Shown here piece after piece: positions 25,536 to 33,645 of a stretch of DNA of 64,000 bases (its first letter is position 1; each line of letters opens with the position of its first letter). A model generated the notes under the pieces. That model ran no database searches and was not told the origin of the DNA. It was given only the letters and a program-made list of their open reading frames with translations. Origin of the DNA: Yersinia massiliensis CCUG 53443. GTDB taxonomy: Bacteria; Pseudomonadota; Gammaproteobacteria; Enterobacterales; Enterobacteriaceae. Both the position numbers and the translations under genes were made by a program. The stretch covers positions 424,019-488,018 of the forward strand of contig NZ_HE997645.1 of the NCBI RefSeq assembly GCF_000312485.1, in the 5' to 3' direction.

Positions 25536-28025
25536 TCAGGCGATCTCCCCTGCTGAGGACGGGCTATTCAAAGCAGCGAGCAGCCCCTCCATTTTCTGGT
25601 TATTACGGGCCAGTTCCAGTTGTTCATATTGTTGGTGTAATTCAGCGAGATTATGGGTAGGGGCACAAACCTCAGTTATTTTTGGCTGAGGATACAAAAC
25701 CTGCCCCTGCACGTTAACTACCTGACAATCGGGAGAAACTGACATGTTGTATGAGGTAAGTCCGGGGATCGTTGGACTAATTTTTTTGCCGAGGCCATCA
25801 AGCACCCCTCGGACCGTTTCTTTCGCTGCCTCTTTAACTGCTTTAGTTGCGGCCTCTGTTGCGTTATTGACAGCATTGTCTACCCCCTTTTTAGCTTTAT
25901 CCGGGAGTGATTTTACGGCATCTGTCACCTTATCTAGCGCCTTACCAACTTGCACAGTTTTGTAAAGAGCCGTGCCGATAGTAACTTCACCATATTTCTT
26001 GGGAATCAGGAATATAGATGTCTCTTTATTGGCATAATCACCGCTGTATATCATGCGGTAACGAAAATAACCGGCCCACATTTCCCGCATGCCCATAGTT
26101 GATTGCATAAACCAGGCCCGCGAATCATGGATCTGGTTATCATATAGATCGCAGACTAGGGCATGTTGCGGATCATCAGTAATGCCGCCAACAACGTTCT
26201 TAAACAGTTTTGTTTTTAATTTATTCCCAGCATCCTTCATCTGAGTATATTCGGCGGTTTGATCATCGGTGTTGAGAATATAGATAATAGGCCCCGCTAC
26301 ATCATCTATGAATACCTGTATAACTCCCCCGGTATTTTCTCGCGACATTCCCACAGTTAACGGGCTAAGGCTTTCATAATCCTGACGAAATTCATTGGCC
26401 CCTTCCATCAATTGTTGTTGATCCAACGCAGGTTCAAATATCGGTACCCCTGGAGTGTTGGGATTACCATTTTTTGCTTTACGGGCGTCTTCCGCTGACT
26501 TTTGTTTTTTATTACGTTCCTCTTCGCTATCCATTCGAATTTTTGGATCTACATCTCTACTGTTCTCTCGAGCTTCAATATAAAAAGGCTGCCACTGATA
26601 ACTACCATTAGCAAAACGCCCAATTCGCCAGGCCGTCATCCAAGCCATTTGATTTTCTATGGCTTTTTCTAAAGAGTCGCCAATAATCACAGGTGTATAA
26701 ACTTTATCTTCGCGTCCATTCAAAAAAGGAGCTAACGTTGTTCGCCAGGCGTTAAAGCGTTGGATAAGAGTGTTATCTAAGTTAAATTCTTTATCAGTTT
26801 TTGGGTCAAGAATCCTTGATGGTTTTCTATTAACTAAATAAGATGGCACCATCATTTCAGGAACCGCTAGCGGGGCCCCTGCTGCAAATGCCACTGCATA
26901 AATATCGTGTAAAACAATCTGTGACAGTAACTCGCTATCTTGTAACGCCTTACCCTGCTCTCCAGGAGCATAACCGCCCCCCACATCAGAATGTACACCA
27001 GGGTAAATAACTTCATAAGTACGCGCAGGATAATTGCCCTGAGTTCGCCGTACCGAATCCAGTGGAAAGCACAACCTTTGCTCATGGGCTGAAACAAAGT
27101 GATAGCAACGCTGGATAAAACCGGGATATTTTGCCTCGTCCGGCAAGGCCATAGTGGCATCTGCCCACCCCATATGTCCGTTAGCCATCGGCGCTACATG
27201 TGCCAGCCCGACCGAGGCCACGGTATCGCACAACCCCAAGAATTCAACCGCGATAGGTAACCCCAGCAACTCCGGCCGCGCGGTTTTTTTCTTCAGCAGT
27301 TCTGCATCAAGGATGTGTGTTAACCAGTTAACAAAAGTACGGGCTTCTGCTGCACCACGGGAAAAACCATACACAAACAACTTGATTTTGAGTATCTTGG
27401 GTTTATGAATTTTGGCGGCTGCTAATAAAGGCGTCAGAAGGGTAATAAAGATATCTTGTCGCCGACGTTTCACGTAATTCGGGTTAGCCCCCAACCGGCT
27501 GGCCAGGCGCTGATAATCATTTATTAACGTTTTGGCAACACCATCCTCAATTCGGGTACCGATTAGCGTATGAGAAAGGGCATCGACAATACGTAATAAT
27601 GCCCAGTTAATCCGAGCTTCACCTCCGGTGGCAAATCGCAATCCATCGTCACTAAAATCCAGCTCACCAATTTCAGGAAAGGCGGTACCAACACCGGGCA
27701 TATAATAGCGATAATAACCGCTATCAATATCTTCAAGGGCGGCATGATAAAGACGAGCTATATTACTCGGGTTTGGGGGATTGGCTGCAGTACTGTGTTT
27801 TTCATTATTATTAGTACCATCAAAAAATAAACTGATATGCAGACTTTTACAGCAGGGTTTGGGATTATTTCTGTCCATTTCAGCATTAAGCTGTAAATGG
27901 TATTCTTTTTCTTCGCGGTATTGTAAATCTACATTAGCCTGAACTTGATCAATACTATCCGGCAAACGGCCAGTCAATGGAAATGCCGGTGGTGCCCAGA
28001 CGGAAGTGGCGGTCATTTTGGACAT
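25536..28025 (-). CDS. tle1: T6SS phospholipase effector, Tle1 family (DUF2235)
   Basis: The 829-residue protein has a DUF2235 alpha/beta-hydrolase domain. SLHISLFFDGTNNN marks its start, and the nucleophile elbow is G-F-S-R-G with Ser about 222 (LFVYGFSRGAAEART). LGLCDTVASVG and YPGVHSDVGGGY supply the expected Asp and His region. Tle1 enzymes (GxSxG group) are phospholipases delivered by T6SS into the target periplasm, where they attack membranes. The C-terminal part includes an Ala/Lys-rich helical stretch (about 700-760) and unassigned sequence. The first 60 residues lie ahead of the catalytic fold. It overlaps the end of the DUF3304 immunity gene by 13 bases and sits between VgrG/DUF4123 and PAAR. 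Confidence 0.87.
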   Translation of the reverse strand: MSKMTATSVWAPPAFPLTGRLPDSIDQVQANVDLQYREEKEYHLQLNAEMDRNNPKPCCKSLHISLFFDGTNNNEKHSTAANPPNPSNIARLYHAALEDIDSGYYRYYMPGVGTAFPEIGELDFSDDGLRFATGGEARINWALLRIVDALSHTLIGTRIEDGVAKTLINDYQRLASRLGANPNYVKRRRQDIFITLLTPLLAAAKIHKPKILKIKLFVYGFSRGAAEARTFVNWLTHILDAELLKKKTARPELLGLPIAVEFLGLCDTVASVGLAHVAPMANGHMGWADATMALPDEAKYPGFIQRCYHFVSAHEQRLCFPLDSVRRTQGNYPARTYEVIYPGVHSDVGGGYAPGEQGKALQDSELLSQIVLHDIYAVAFAAGAPLAVPEMMVPSYLVNRKPSRILDPKTDKEFNLDNTLIQRFNAWRTTLAPFLNGREDKVYTPVIIGDSLEKAIENQMAWMTAWRIGRFANGSYQWQPFYIEARENSRDVDPKIRMDSEEERNKKQKSAEDARKAKNGNPNTPGVPIFEPALDQQQLMEGANEFRQDYESLSPLTVGMSRENTGGVIQVFIDDVAGPIIYILNTDDQTAEYTQMKDAGNKLKTKLFKNVVGGITDDPQHALVCDLYDNQIHDSRAWFMQSTMGMREMWAGYFRYRMIYSGDYANKETSIFLIPKKYGEVTIGTALYKTVQVGKALDKVTDAVKSLPDKAKKGVDNAVNNATEAATKAVKEAAKETVRGVLDGLGKKISPTIPGLTSYNMSVSPDCQVVNVQGQVLYPQPKITEVCAPTHNLAELHQQYEQLELARNNQKMEGLLAALNSPSSAGEIA

Positions 28026-28555
28026 ATTTGTGGTTCCTTCATTTCACGCTGATCTTTTATTGGATACTTTGCTGCACCATACGTCCAACATGAAGTCGTC
28101 ACTTTAACTTCATTACAGGTTAAAAAATGCACCGTTAAACCACAGCGATCTTCGCCATATTCTGGAATATCTACGGTGGCAGTGTGTTTTTGATAGTTAG
28201 CAGAATGACGAGCATAAGCCTCATCGTCATATCCATATCCTTCCGTTCTTCTAGCAATTTTTTCACGAGGATTTGGATCGACTTCCCATTCAATATGAGC
28301 TTTTAATTCTGGCTGCCACTTATCGGGAAGTGATATACAGCACGCTCCGCCGCCTTCACCAAAAGGGGAAATGTTGGAGCCACCAGAATCATTAACACTA
28401 AAACTATTAATTGCAACAGAGGTATGATTAATTCCGCGTAAATCACCACCACTCCAGGTTACCTCTGGCTTATTATCACAGGCAGCGATAAAAGGCATGA
28501 TTAGCAACAACCCTCCCGGCAAGATATATCGACATAACGTTCTTACTAATGGCAT
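28013..28555 (-). CDS. tli1: DUF3304 lipoprotein, Tli1-type immunity protein
   Basis: This 180-residue lipoprotein has a signal ending in MPFIAAC. The DUF3304 body follows, with WSGGDLRGINHTSVAI, FGEGGGACCISLPDKW, YGEDRCGLTVHFLTC and the end MKEPQICPK, and it contains many cysteines. Tle1 effectors act in the periplasm, and their Tli1 partners are periplasmic lipoproteins of this family that bind and inhibit them. Coding ends inside the start of the effector gene, which couples their translation. A second, broken copy lies just upstream. Confidence 0.85.
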   Translation of the reverse strand: MPLVRTLCRYILPGGLLLIMPFIAACDNKPEVTWSGGDLRGINHTSVAINSFSVNDSGGSNISPFGEGGGACCISLPDKWQPELKAHIEWEVDPNPREKIARRTEGYGYDDEAYARHSANYQKHTATVDIPEYGEDRCGLTVHFLTCNEVKVTTSCWTYGAAKYPIKDQREMKEPQICPK

Positions 28556-28679
28556 GTTCCATTCCTTAATTCAGCCCTGAAGATTATTAAATAATGAATT
28601 ATAAAAACATCAAATAGCGTTATTTAACATTCTCACAAAACACCAGTAAAAAAACTCACGACCACTCTTTTTCTAGCCG

Positions 28680-29219
28680 TCATTTTGGACATATTTGCGG
28701 TTCCTTCATCTCACGTGGATCTTTTATTGGATATTTTTCTGCACCATACTTCCAACATGAAGTCGTCACTTTAACTTTATTACAGGTTAAAAAATGCACC
28801 GTTAATCCACAACGGTCTTCGCCATATTCTGGAATATCAATGATGGCATTATGTTTGACAATGCTTTCCTTTAATTTTTTTTCCCATGCATTATATTTAT
28901 CCTGATACCCTGGGAACTCTTTTGTCAAATCTGGGTTAGTATAAACATCCCATTCAATATGGGCTTTTAACTCTGGCTGCCACTTATCAGGAAGCGATAT
29001 GCAACACGCTCCTCCCCCCTCACCAAACGGGAGAATATTAGGACCTCCAGAATTATTGACACTAAAACGAGCGATTCCTAAATTAGTATGATTAACCCCG
29101 CGTAAATCACCGCCACTTCAGGTTACTTCTGGTTTATTATCACAGGCAGCAATAAAAGGAATTGTCAGCAATAACACTCCCGGAAAAACAAATCTACATA
29201 GCGTATTTATTAATGACAT
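28680..29219 (-). pseudogene. Second DUF3304 immunity lipoprotein copy, broken by an in-frame TGA
   Basis: Translation from ATG 29219 (AAGGGATGG site upstream) gives the same lipoprotein signal (IPFIAACDNKPEVT). A TGA then stands at 29118-29120 where the intact copy has TGG (Trp in EVTWSGGDL). Past that stop the frame is open and aligns with the intact gene throughout (SGGDLRG, FGEGGGACCISLPDKW, YGEDRCGLTVHFLTC, MKEPQICPK). The middle region, around residues 95-125, differs. Its last bases also include a copy of the effector's first codons (ATGTCCAAAATGAC), so the duplicated unit reached into tle1. As written it yields only a 34-residue product, unless the TGA is read through or is a sequencing error. 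Confidence 0.85.
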
Positions 29220-29505
29220 ATTCCATCCCTTCTTGACACTATTGAACCAGCATACCATTTTTAATAGCACTTTCATTATGGGTGCATATACAAGAAACCT
29301 AAAGAAACAAGTCAAAACATAACAAAAACAACTAAAATAAAACCCTAATAAAATTCAAGAATCCACCTTAACTTTCAATTACGTCATAAATAACAACTAA
29401 AACACAATACAATAGAACAAACATATCTACACCGGTAATTAATGGAAATTCAATACTTAAAAACTAAAATTCAGCATTATTAGTCACACTAGACACAAAT
29501 GAATA

Positions 29506-30285
29506 TTACATTATTTTTTCTTCTTTTGATAAATACTCAATAAAAAATTCTTCATTATCTACCACCTGATTTTCAACCATAGAATCCACCGATGCCCACA
29601 AATGCTGAAATAGTTCTTCTCTGGAAAATTCCGGGTAGTGGCGTAAATGTACATCACTAAAACACTCAATATCACTGATATAACCAAGTCGGTCATATTG
29701 CTTATCGTCTAGTGTTAATAAAACATCACTATTTAGCTCAACAGCTCTCTGAATCTGCCCCGGCAACCAAATACTTTTACCATCCCTATCACGCCAACTC
29801 CAGAGCTGAGCAGCATCCAGAAAATAATGCTGCTGCTGTTCAGTCAATATGGAATTCATCAATAGCGGAAACATCCGTGTATCATAAAACCGCATCACAC
29901 CTTTGCGCCCCTCCCACTCGGCAATGATTAGACGCTGCAAATATTGTGCAAGCTGTTTAAAATCATAGAGAGAAAAGAACAATAAAACACGTGAAGGATC
30001 ATGATATTGTCTTAATAAAGCAGACAGCCACTCTTTCTGTTGCCAGATATCTGTCTGTATCTGTAAAAAAACAGGGGCATCATCAATATAGATATTTTCA
30101 GGTTCATTCTCTAACAGCGAACACCAACTAATCTCAGGCTGAAATCGTTTTAAATCCGGTATCAAAGACGGAATATGACCCGCCTGGTCCACAATGATAT
30201 TTACGTATGGATTGTCGGTACTTATGCATACCTGCTCAATCTGTATCAGCCAGTGTTGAATTGCGGCCTCAATTTTATCGTCCAT
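29506..30285 (-). CDS. DUF4123 T6SS effector adaptor
   Basis: This 259-residue DUF4123 protein is of the type known as Tap or TEC chaperone. Recognisable parts are YVNIIVDQAGHIPSLIPDL, WLSALLRQYHDPSRVLLFFSLYDF and GKGVMRFYDTRMFPLLM-like sequence (here GRKGVMRFYDTRMFP). Such adaptors bind an effector and the tail of VgrG to load the effector onto the spike. The start at 30285 is set by GGAGGGAGA directly upstream; the 22 codons before it overlap vgrG and look spurious. Position after vgrG and before the immunity/tle1 pair implies that it loads Tle1 onto this VgrG. Confidence 0.82.
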   Translation of the reverse strand: MDDKIEAAIQHWLIQIEQVCISTDNPYVNIIVDQAGHIPSLIPDLKRFQPEISWCSLLENEPENIYIDDAPVFLQIQTDIWQQKEWLSALLRQYHDPSRVLLFFSLYDFKQLAQYLQRLIIAEWEGRKGVMRFYDTRMFPLLMNSILTEQQQHYFLDAAQLWSWRDRDGKSIWLPGQIQRAVELNSDVLLTLDDKQYDRLGYISDIECFSDVHLRHYPEFSREELFQHLWASVDSMVENQVVDNEEFFIEYLSKEEKIM

Positions 30286-30302
30286 GTTCTCTCCCTCCGC
30301 GG

Positions 30303-32696
30303 TTAGCGCGCAACAAACCCTACAGCCTCCTGTTGCGCTTTTTGCAGGCACTCTTTACAAACTGATTGGGGTAATTCAGGCAACGGATAATCCTGACTGG
30401 CTGGCCCTTCCAAAACATGATTCCCCTTCAGGCTGAGCAAGCCCGGACTATGAATTTCAATTTGCCCATCAGGCGACATGCGAATATAAGCGCCACCGCA
30501 AGCCAAAGTGATACCATTTTTAGCGGTTAATTGCAGATGCCCTTGAGTTGATTGAATAATAATATCTTTCAGAGCAGTTACAGAAATCACATCAGCATGA
30601 GATTCCAGCTCAAAGGGACCTTTACCGGAAACTAATCGAACCCCTTCATTTTGCGCCAATAAAGAAATCTCGTTACTTGCATTGAGAGCGATACGCTTAG
30701 TACTGGCAATATGCACCTCTCCCATACTTTGAGCATATAAGGCTTTTCCTGCCTGAAGCATTACGACATCAGGGCTTACAACGCCAACTCCTTTAGGGGC
30801 GTTCAGTAACATTGCCGGCTGTTGAAGTTGATCCGCGCTCTTTAAATAATCACTTAAACTCTGAATATCAGGTTGAAGATTATGGTGACTTTGAGTAATT
30901 TCTCCCCATTCGGTCACTTGGTTAACCGCACCTTTGACCAAACTAATGGCACTCTCCATATCCAACATCTCCCCACCGGCAGACGGCTGTTTATCCGCAC
31001 TGATAAACACCCCTTTGCCCCCCCGTACCGCTACCCAATCATCCGTTCGCAGCTCGGCACCTTCACCCCGTAAATTGCGCTGAGCATCCACGTTGTGCCC
31101 GAGGTTTAACTGGGTCTTGCCGCCGTACTCGGTACTCAGCTTGATATGCTCTTCTCCGCGTTTGTCTTCCATACGCAGCTTGTTGAAAGCAGGCGTGCGG
31201 ATCACGTTGCGGGTATTATTTTTCTCGGTGACATGGTCGGTATGACGCGAATCGTGCAGAGCATGGGCAATATACGGGCGGTCTGGATCACCGTCATGGA
31301 AGGCTATCGCTACCTCGGTGCCCTGTATCAGCGGGAAGTGGATACCGTACACATCGCCACCGTAAGGTTTGGCGAGCCGCACCGGCATGCTCTCCTGCCC
31401 CTGTGCCTTATCATCCTGATCTGCATCAAATTTCACCCGATATAGACCGGAGGTATCCTGCCAGGCATAAATATCGTTCGATTTCGCACTGGTCACGCGT
31501 GCCATCATCGTGCCGCTGACTTTTGGACGTGGAAGCAATGCCGGACGCCAGCATAGCGTTTCGCTGTAGGGAACAGCCATCCAGTTCACCACTAATGCAT
31601 CCTTGCGACTGGCACTAAAAAAGGTGCCGGTGATGACGACGCCGTTGTCCATAACGGTGGGAAGCGTCGGGACGATGACAGTTTCGGTTATCGTCAGTAC
31701 CTGCCCTGGGCTGAGGGTAGTATCATTACCCAAGCCAACAATCGTTGTCTGTGCTGATAAAAAACGCTCATGATCGAGGCGTGCTAAGAAGTTGGCGGTT
31801 TCAGCAGTGGGATCAATTTTATCGCCAGTATCCAGATGACGAGGTTTGTAGTGATACACTTCACCATAGGTCACCCCTTCACTCTCACCGCGTGTCATAT
31901 CGGTTCTGCCGGACTGAAGTATTTTCTGTGCTTCACGGTGGTTATAATCTTTGGTGGTCACGTTAGCCTGCACCACATTGTGCTGTACACTCACGCCCCA
32001 AATCGACTCAGCACCACTGTCACTCATACCTGACGGGCTATTCAGTGGCAGCGTCTTGCCAAACTCATAAGCACTCTGCTTATCGGCAAAATTGACCACT
32101 TCAGTCTGCGTGTCCGGCTGCAAACTGAAGAAGTAAAATATCCCCACCTCTGAGAGCAATCGTTCAATGAACTCCAGGTCGCTTTCCTGATATTGATTTA
32201 TTTGTTCACGTTTCGGATAGGTCTGTTTCAGGACAAACTCATATTCCCAGTCCTTAAAACCATGTTCCTGAAGTATCTGCTCGACAACTTCAGGTACCGA
32301 TTTATTAACAAAAAAACGGTGGGTTCGGAATTGATTGCGCAGCAATGCCAGAAATGGTGATAGCGTTATCTGGTACACGGCTTGGTCTTTTGAGCCACTG
32401 ACCCGCTCAAAACTCGTCACTACCCCAGGCACCACCTTTTGCTCCGCGAGGCCATGCAACAAACCAGCCCCCATTGTCAAACTGGCTGGTTTGCGCAGCA
32501 ACTGACTGGCATCAATGTCTTTGTCAGTACTGGTGAAATGAACCGTGTAACAATACAATTCACTCATCGCTTCCGTCCCCACAAAATCCTCCACATCGAG
32601 AGGAGAGGAGCAGGAGGGAATATCAAGGCGGTAACGATTCAGGGTGGTTTTGGTGATGGCCGACAGCGTATTTTGAAGCGTATCAATAAGACTCAT
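30303..32696 (-). CDS. vgrG: T6SS spike protein VgrG (TssI)
   Basis: The 797-residue spike has the gp27-like part (LDIPSCSSPLDVEDFVGTEAMSELY; SDLEFIERLLSEVGIFYFF), the gp5 OB-fold (AQGQESMPVRLAKPYGGDVYGIHFPLIQGTEVAIAF) and the needle with its conserved HDSRHTDHVTEKNNTRNVIRTP. A DUF2345 beta-helix near the end (about 560-760) carries a short tail with CKECLQK. No enzymatic extension is present. The cysteine-containing tail is the probable docking site for the adjacent DUF4123 adaptor. ATG 32696 follows GGAG; 17 in-frame upstream codons are not needed for the fold. Confidence 0.9.
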   Translation of the reverse strand: MSLIDTLQNTLSAITKTTLNRYRLDIPSCSSPLDVEDFVGTEAMSELYCYTVHFTSTDKDIDASQLLRKPASLTMGAGLLHGLAEQKVVPGVVTSFERVSGSKDQAVYQITLSPFLALLRNQFRTHRFFVNKSVPEVVEQILQEHGFKDWEYEFVLKQTYPKREQINQYQESDLEFIERLLSEVGIFYFFSLQPDTQTEVVNFADKQSAYEFGKTLPLNSPSGMSDSGAESIWGVSVQHNVVQANVTTKDYNHREAQKILQSGRTDMTRGESEGVTYGEVYHYKPRHLDTGDKIDPTAETANFLARLDHERFLSAQTTIVGLGNDTTLSPGQVLTITETVIVPTLPTVMDNGVVITGTFFSASRKDALVVNWMAVPYSETLCWRPALLPRPKVSGTMMARVTSAKSNDIYAWQDTSGLYRVKFDADQDDKAQGQESMPVRLAKPYGGDVYGIHFPLIQGTEVAIAFHDGDPDRPYIAHALHDSRHTDHVTEKNNTRNVIRTPAFNKLRMEDKRGEEHIKLSTEYGGKTQLNLGHNVDAQRNLRGEGAELRTDDWVAVRGGKGVFISADKQPSAGGEMLDMESAISLVKGAVNQVTEWGEITQSHHNLQPDIQSLSDYLKSADQLQQPAMLLNAPKGVGVVSPDVVMLQAGKALYAQSMGEVHIASTKRIALNASNEISLLAQNEGVRLVSGKGPFELESHADVISVTALKDIIIQSTQGHLQLTAKNGITLACGGAYIRMSPDGQIEIHSPGLLSLKGNHVLEGPASQDYPLPELPQSVCKECLQKAQQEAVGFVAR

Positions 32697-32796
32697 GGGT
32701 TTTACTCCGGGGTAACAACCTGTATTCCATGGGTTTGCACACCGCATAGCCAGTTAACAGCCGACAGGTTGATTTGAAGGGGAAGTTATTTCCGAT

Positions 32797-33117
32797 TCAG
32801 TTATAGAGCCAATGACCAGCTTTGGCTGATTCAATAAACATCCCAACCGTTAATGGTATTTTGTTTTGATTAATGGCTTTTCGAAAAAATACGGATTTAA
32901 CCTTCCATGGGTAATAGTTACTGAGGGAAAATCCGGCGGGCTGAACATTAAAATGCGCGAAAAACTTCTCTGTCATTTCAGCGATATCATCTGCTTCATG
33001 CAAATTCTGTAAGGGGGTGTCATCGTCAATATCTATTTTTTTCATGAACAGGCTAGTCACCAGCGGTAGCTCGCTTTTGACAAATTCTCTGACGCTGTCT
33101 TCGATTGTCATGCTCAC
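32797..33117 (-). CDS. DUF1493 family protein, possible immunity partner
   Basis: This 106-residue acidic protein has the DUF1493 pattern: an N-terminal helix, a D..TPLQ turn (DDDTPLQNLHEADDIAEMTEKFF) and a C-terminal FS..YYPW..K segment (FSLSNYYPWKVKSVFF). The family's function is not established. It starts with GTG in a GTGA overlap with the preceding gene; an ATG two codons later is also possible. Its 3' neighbour is vgrG. Tight coupling to a small membrane-active-looking protein suggests a toxin/immunity or toxin/chaperone pair, which is inference. Confidence 0.65.
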   Translation of the reverse strand: MSMTIEDSVREFVKSELPLVTSLFMKKIDIDDDTPLQNLHEADDIAEMTEKFFAHFNVQPAGFSLSNYYPWKVKSVFFRKAINQNKIPLTVGMFIESAKAGHWLYN

Positions 33118-33569
33118 CAGATTTTATCCTCCGCTCGTGCGATGGTGTTATATTTGCTGACGGTTTTGAAGCTTATCGTAGCCACATCAGTGGCCAGTAT
33201 AATCCACCCTAAAACGGGAACCGCTCTTCCTGCAAATGCCCCCAGATTATTAACCCAAAACACTTTGACACCGCTTAACGAAAAGGATTTTTTTGTCAAT
33301 GTCGGCAGGATACGTTTTTTGAATTTGTAGCTGAGATGTTTGCGGAAAAAAAGTGACGCATGCGATGTTCCCTTCGTTGCTGTATTAGGCTTTCCGGGTA
33401 CGTCGACACTATTATTACCTAGGATCACCAAAGCCACACCTACGATATCCTTGATACCCAGTTGGTTTTCAGTTTCATCCACCAATATCCAAAACAGCAA
33501 CTCATAAGCCGTCAGATTATTTAATCCATTAAAAAAATAAGTACCGTTAAGTTCTTCAACCGTATCCAT
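33114..33569 (-). CDS. Small protein with C-terminal membrane helix, candidate T6SS effector
   Basis: The 151-residue product starts at ATG 33569 behind a strong AGGAGG; a TTG at 33590 overlaps that site. It has a hydrophobic stretch near 40-55 (DIVGVALVILGNNSVDV), a basic middle (RKHLSYKFKKRILPTLTKK) and a glycine-containing membrane segment AGRAVPVLGWIILATDVATI followed by a polar tail. Amphipathic hairpins of this kind occur in small pore-forming toxins and holin-like proteins, but no family is recognised with confidence. It overlaps the DUF1493 gene by three bases between clpV and vgrG. An effector role is inferred from position and from the pairing. Confidence 0.6.
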   Translation of the reverse strand: MDTVEELNGTYFFNGLNNLTAYELLFWILVDETENQLGIKDIVGVALVILGNNSVDVPGKPNTATKGTSHASLFFRKHLSYKFKKRILPTLTKKSFSLSGVKVFWVNNLGAFAGRAVPVLGWIILATDVATISFKTVSKYNTIARAEDKIW

Positions 33570-33645
33570 AGGTGTAATCCTCCTAGGCAATAAACGAACA
33601 GCGCTGGCTACGTCCCCTATCTTTTAGGGGTTACTACTTTCTTGG

